Below, one piece after another: positions 5,472 to 7,028 of a DNA stretch of 7,028 nt; the first letter of the stretch is position 1, and each line of letters opens with the position of its first letter. Source of the stretch: Methylobacter sp. GTDB lineage: Bacteria > Pseudomonadota > Gammaproteobacteria > Methylococcales > Methylomonadaceae. The translations under genes and the position numbers were made by a program. The stretch is taken from positions 1 through 7,028 of the forward strand of contig JALNYY010000186.1 in the NCBI GenBank assembly GCA_023229605.1, given 5' to 3'. The notes beneath the pieces are model-generated. The model saw nothing but the letters and a program-made list of their open reading frames with translations, was not told the DNA's origin and did no database searches.

Positions 5472-6716
5472 TTACTCGTAACGTTTAAGAACTAACGAGC
5501 CGTTAGTACCGCCGAAGCCAAATGAATTGGACATGGCCACATCAATCTTCATATTTCTTGCGGTATTCGGCACGAAATCAAGATCACATTCAGGATCCTG
5601 GTTTTCCAGATTAATGGTCGGCGGGGCAATTTGGTTTTTGATGCTTAATGCGGTTAGCACCGCTTCAATACCGCCCGCAGCGCCTAATAAATGACCAATC
5701 ATGGACTTTGTTGAACTGACGGCGATTTTATAGGCGTGGTCTCCCAATGCGGCTTTCATCGCCTGGGTTTCGCCTACATCGCCGGCCGGCGTTGATGTGC
5801 CGTGCGCGTTGATGTAATCGACAGCATCGGCATTTAATCCGGCATCACGCAGAGCGTTTCTCATGCACCGCGCAGCGCCTTCGCCGCCGACTGAAGGCGT
5901 AGTCATGTGATAAGCGTCGCCGCTCATGCCAAAACCGACCAATTCAGCGTAAATTTTTGCGCCGCGCGCTTTGGCATGTTCCAGCTCTTCAAGAACCACA
6001 ACACCTGCGCCATCGCTTAACACAAAACCATCGCGGTCTTTATCCCAGGGACGGCTGGCCGCTTGCGGATCACCGTTGCGGCGAGACAAGGCTTTTGCCG
6101 AAGCAAAACCTCCCATTGCAGTCGGTGATGTGGTGCAGCGCTCAGCGCCGCCTGCAATCATTACGTCGGCATCACCATACTTAATGAAACGCGCTGCATC
6201 GCCAATGTTATGCGTGCCTGTTGAACAAGCCGTGACAATGGCATAATTCGGGCCTTTTAATCCGTATTTGATTGAAAGGTTTCCTGAAATCATGTTGATA
6301 ATGTTGCCGGGAACAAAGAACGGCGAGATGCGTCGAGGGCCGCTTTTATCATAAAGCGCATAGCATTCTTCAATGCCGGTAATACCGCCTATGCCAGACC
6401 CGATAGCAACGCCGATACGTTCGGCATTAGCCTCGGTAACTTCAATGCCTGAATCTTCAATAGCCTGACAACCCGCTGCAATACCGTAATGGATAAAACC
6501 ATCCATGCGTTTGGCGTCTTTTTCGGGAATATATTGGCTGATATCGAAATTTCTTATAACGCCGCCAAAGGTAGTGGCAAAAGAAGAAATGTCGAATGAA
6601 TCAATTGGGCTTATGCCGCTTTTACCATTAATAATACCATCCCATGTTTCCGAGACCGTGTTAGCTAAAGGCGTGATTGCGCCTAATCCAGTTATTACAA
6701 CTCGACGTTTGCTCAA
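5472..6716 (-). CDS. fabF: Beta-ketoacyl-ACP synthase II
   Basis: FabF condenses malonyl-ACP with a growing acyl-ACP in the cytoplasmic type II fatty acid pathway; in E. coli it also governs temperature-dependent elongation of palmitoleate to cis-vaccenate. The 414 residues match the family (about 413). The thiolase-fold catalytic set is complete: C164 in VTACSTGTHN, H305 in NAHGTSTPAGD, K337 in SSTKSM and H342 in IGHLLGAAGG, with the C-terminal glycine-rich loop NSFGFGGTN (397-405). The start codon is TTG. It gives the family N-terminus MSKRRVVITG, and an in-frame TAA lies three codons upstream (complement of 6723-6725), which rules out an earlier ATG. No good Shine-Dalgarno is visible. The neighbour upstream is acpP, its acyl carrier partner; pabC follows. 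The call as FabF rather than FabB rests on length, motifs and the acpP-fabF context. Confidence 0.97.
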   Translation of the reverse strand: MSKRRVVITGLGAITPLANTVSETWDGIINGKSGISPIDSFDISSFATTFGGVIRNFDISQYIPEKDAKRMDGFIHYGIAAGCQAIEDSGIEVTEANAERIGVAIGSGIGGITGIEECYALYDKSGPRRISPFFVPGNIINMISGNLSIKYGLKGPNYAIVTACSTGTHNIGDAARFIKYGDADVMIAGGAERCTTSPTAMGGFASAKALSRRNGDPQAASRPWDKDRDGFVLSDGAGVVVLEELEHAKARGAKIYAELVGFGMSGDAYHMTTPSVGGEGAARCMRNALRDAGLNADAVDYINAHGTSTPAGDVGETQAMKAALGDHAYKIAVSSTKSMIGHLLGAAGGIEAVLTALSIKNQIAPPTINLENQDPECDLDFVPNTARNMKIDVAMSNSFGFGGTNGSLVLKRYE

Positions 6717-6761
6717 TGTAATTTACCGTAAGAATGAAAGGCGGGAATAAAGGGTTAGTTA

Positions 6762-6870
6762 TGTAGGTCGGAGTGCAACATAGCACAACACAACAATAGA
6801 AGCACTGAGTATGGGTTACGCTACGCTCGGTAATCCGATCCTGCATCCATGCAGCGCAACCCAACCTACA
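6762..6870. repeat. Palindromic intergenic repeat between acpP and fabF
   Basis: The ends form an imperfect inverted repeat: TGTAGGTCGGAGTGC (6762-6776) against the complement of 6856-6870 (TGTAGGTTGGGTTGC), 12 of 15 identical with the outer 7 perfect. Inside are two smaller hairpins: GGGTTAC (6813-6819) with GTAATCC (6830-6836), enclosing the direct repeat ACGCTACGCT, and CTGCAT/ATGCAG (6841-6854). The GTAGGTTGGG...GGGTTACGCTACGC style resembles short interspersed palindromic repeats common in some gammaproteobacterial genomes. That likeness is from memory of the pattern, not a search. It fills most of the 177-base fabF-acpP gap and could affect processing or read-through between the two genes. 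No coding capacity of its own is supported. Confidence 0.7.
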
Positions 6871-6893
6871 AATTCATCAACTAAAAATCAGTT

Positions 6894-7028
6894 TTAAGCG
6901 TTTTTTACTACGTAATCGATAGCTTGCTGAACAGTTGTTATTTTTTCAGCTTCATCGTCTGGAATTTCGCATTCGAATTCTTCTTCAAGAGCCATGACGA
7001 GTTCGACTGTATCAAGAGAATCAGCACC
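6894..7028 (-). CDS. acpP: Acyl carrier protein, C-terminal part (cut by window edge)
   Basis: The last 44 residues of an acyl carrier protein are readable, ending in a TAA at 6894-6896; the N-terminal part lies outside the window. The fragment begins with GADSLDTVELVMALEEEF. The serine of DSL is where 4'-phosphopantetheine is attached, carrying acyl chains during fatty acid and lipid synthesis. The helix III/IV region EIPDDEAEKITTVQQAIDYV is typical of AcpP (the full family length is about 78 residues). A cysteine in FECEIPDD, where E. coli has threonine, is a small difference from the E. coli sequence. It sits just before fabF on the same strand, the standard fab cluster order. No convincing terminator follows the stop codon; the palindromic repeat begins 23 bases later. 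Confidence 0.96.
   Translation of the reverse strand, partial: GADSLDTVELVMALEEEFECEIPDDEAEKITTVQQAIDYVVKNA

Noticed and set aside
6661..6864. Minus-strand 67-residue frame beginning MGCAAWMQDR between acpP and fabF
   Set aside because: It starts inside the palindromic repeat, has no ribosome site or known motif, and runs into fabF out of frame. It is best explained as an artefact of the repeat.
1..7028. A novel biological system in this window
   Set aside because: Every sizeable gene is a recognised housekeeping family in a known order. Only the intergenic elements are unusual.

Overview
The window reads as a conserved gammaproteobacterial chromosome segment. On the minus strand, in transcription order, it carries acpP (C-terminal part only) - fabF - pabC - mltG - tmk - holB - pilZ - tatD. 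A separate plus-strand cold-shock gene lies at the left edge and converges on tatD. This gene order, with a pilus-type pilZ between holB and tatD, is familiar from Pseudomonas-like and related gammaproteobacteria. The moderate GC content and the style of the intergenic repeats would fit a Methylococcales-type methanotroph, but that placement is inference and was not tested.

Layout. Positions 1-89 are a leader with a small terminator-like hairpin directly in front of the cold-shock gene (90-299), which is followed by a probable terminator (312-356). Positions 300-580 are a non-coding convergent gap. tatD is at 581-1360. It is separated from pilZ (1464-1817) by 103 bases that hold a tandem heptamer array and an 18-bp perfect inverted repeat. 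holB (1814-2821), tmk (2818-3489), mltG (3486-4541) and pabC (4538-5371) are packed tightly: every junction from pabC to pilZ is the same four-base ATGA overlap. A 99-base gap (5373-5471) with a weak stem-loop precedes pabC. fabF (5472-6716) begins with TTG. Between fabF and acpP (stop at 6894-6896) is a 177-base gap largely filled by a palindromic, probably interspersed repeat (6762-6870).

How the genes work together. AcpP carries acyl chains and FabF elongates them (fatty acid synthesis). PabC makes the p-aminobenzoate ring of folate, which thymidylate synthesis needs. Tmk makes dTDP for DNA. HolB is part of the clamp loader that lets DNA polymerase III use it. MltG ends glycan strands in the growing wall. 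PilZ serves type IV pilus assembly, and TatD is a metal-dependent hydrolase/nuclease. The cluster therefore joins membrane, wall and DNA growth functions.

I see no phage, CRISPR, toxin-antitoxin, defence or other novel gene system. The points worth a second look are in the non-coding DNA: the hairpin at the csp start, the heptamer/inverted-repeat element, the fabF-acpP repeat, and the run of ATGA junctions.
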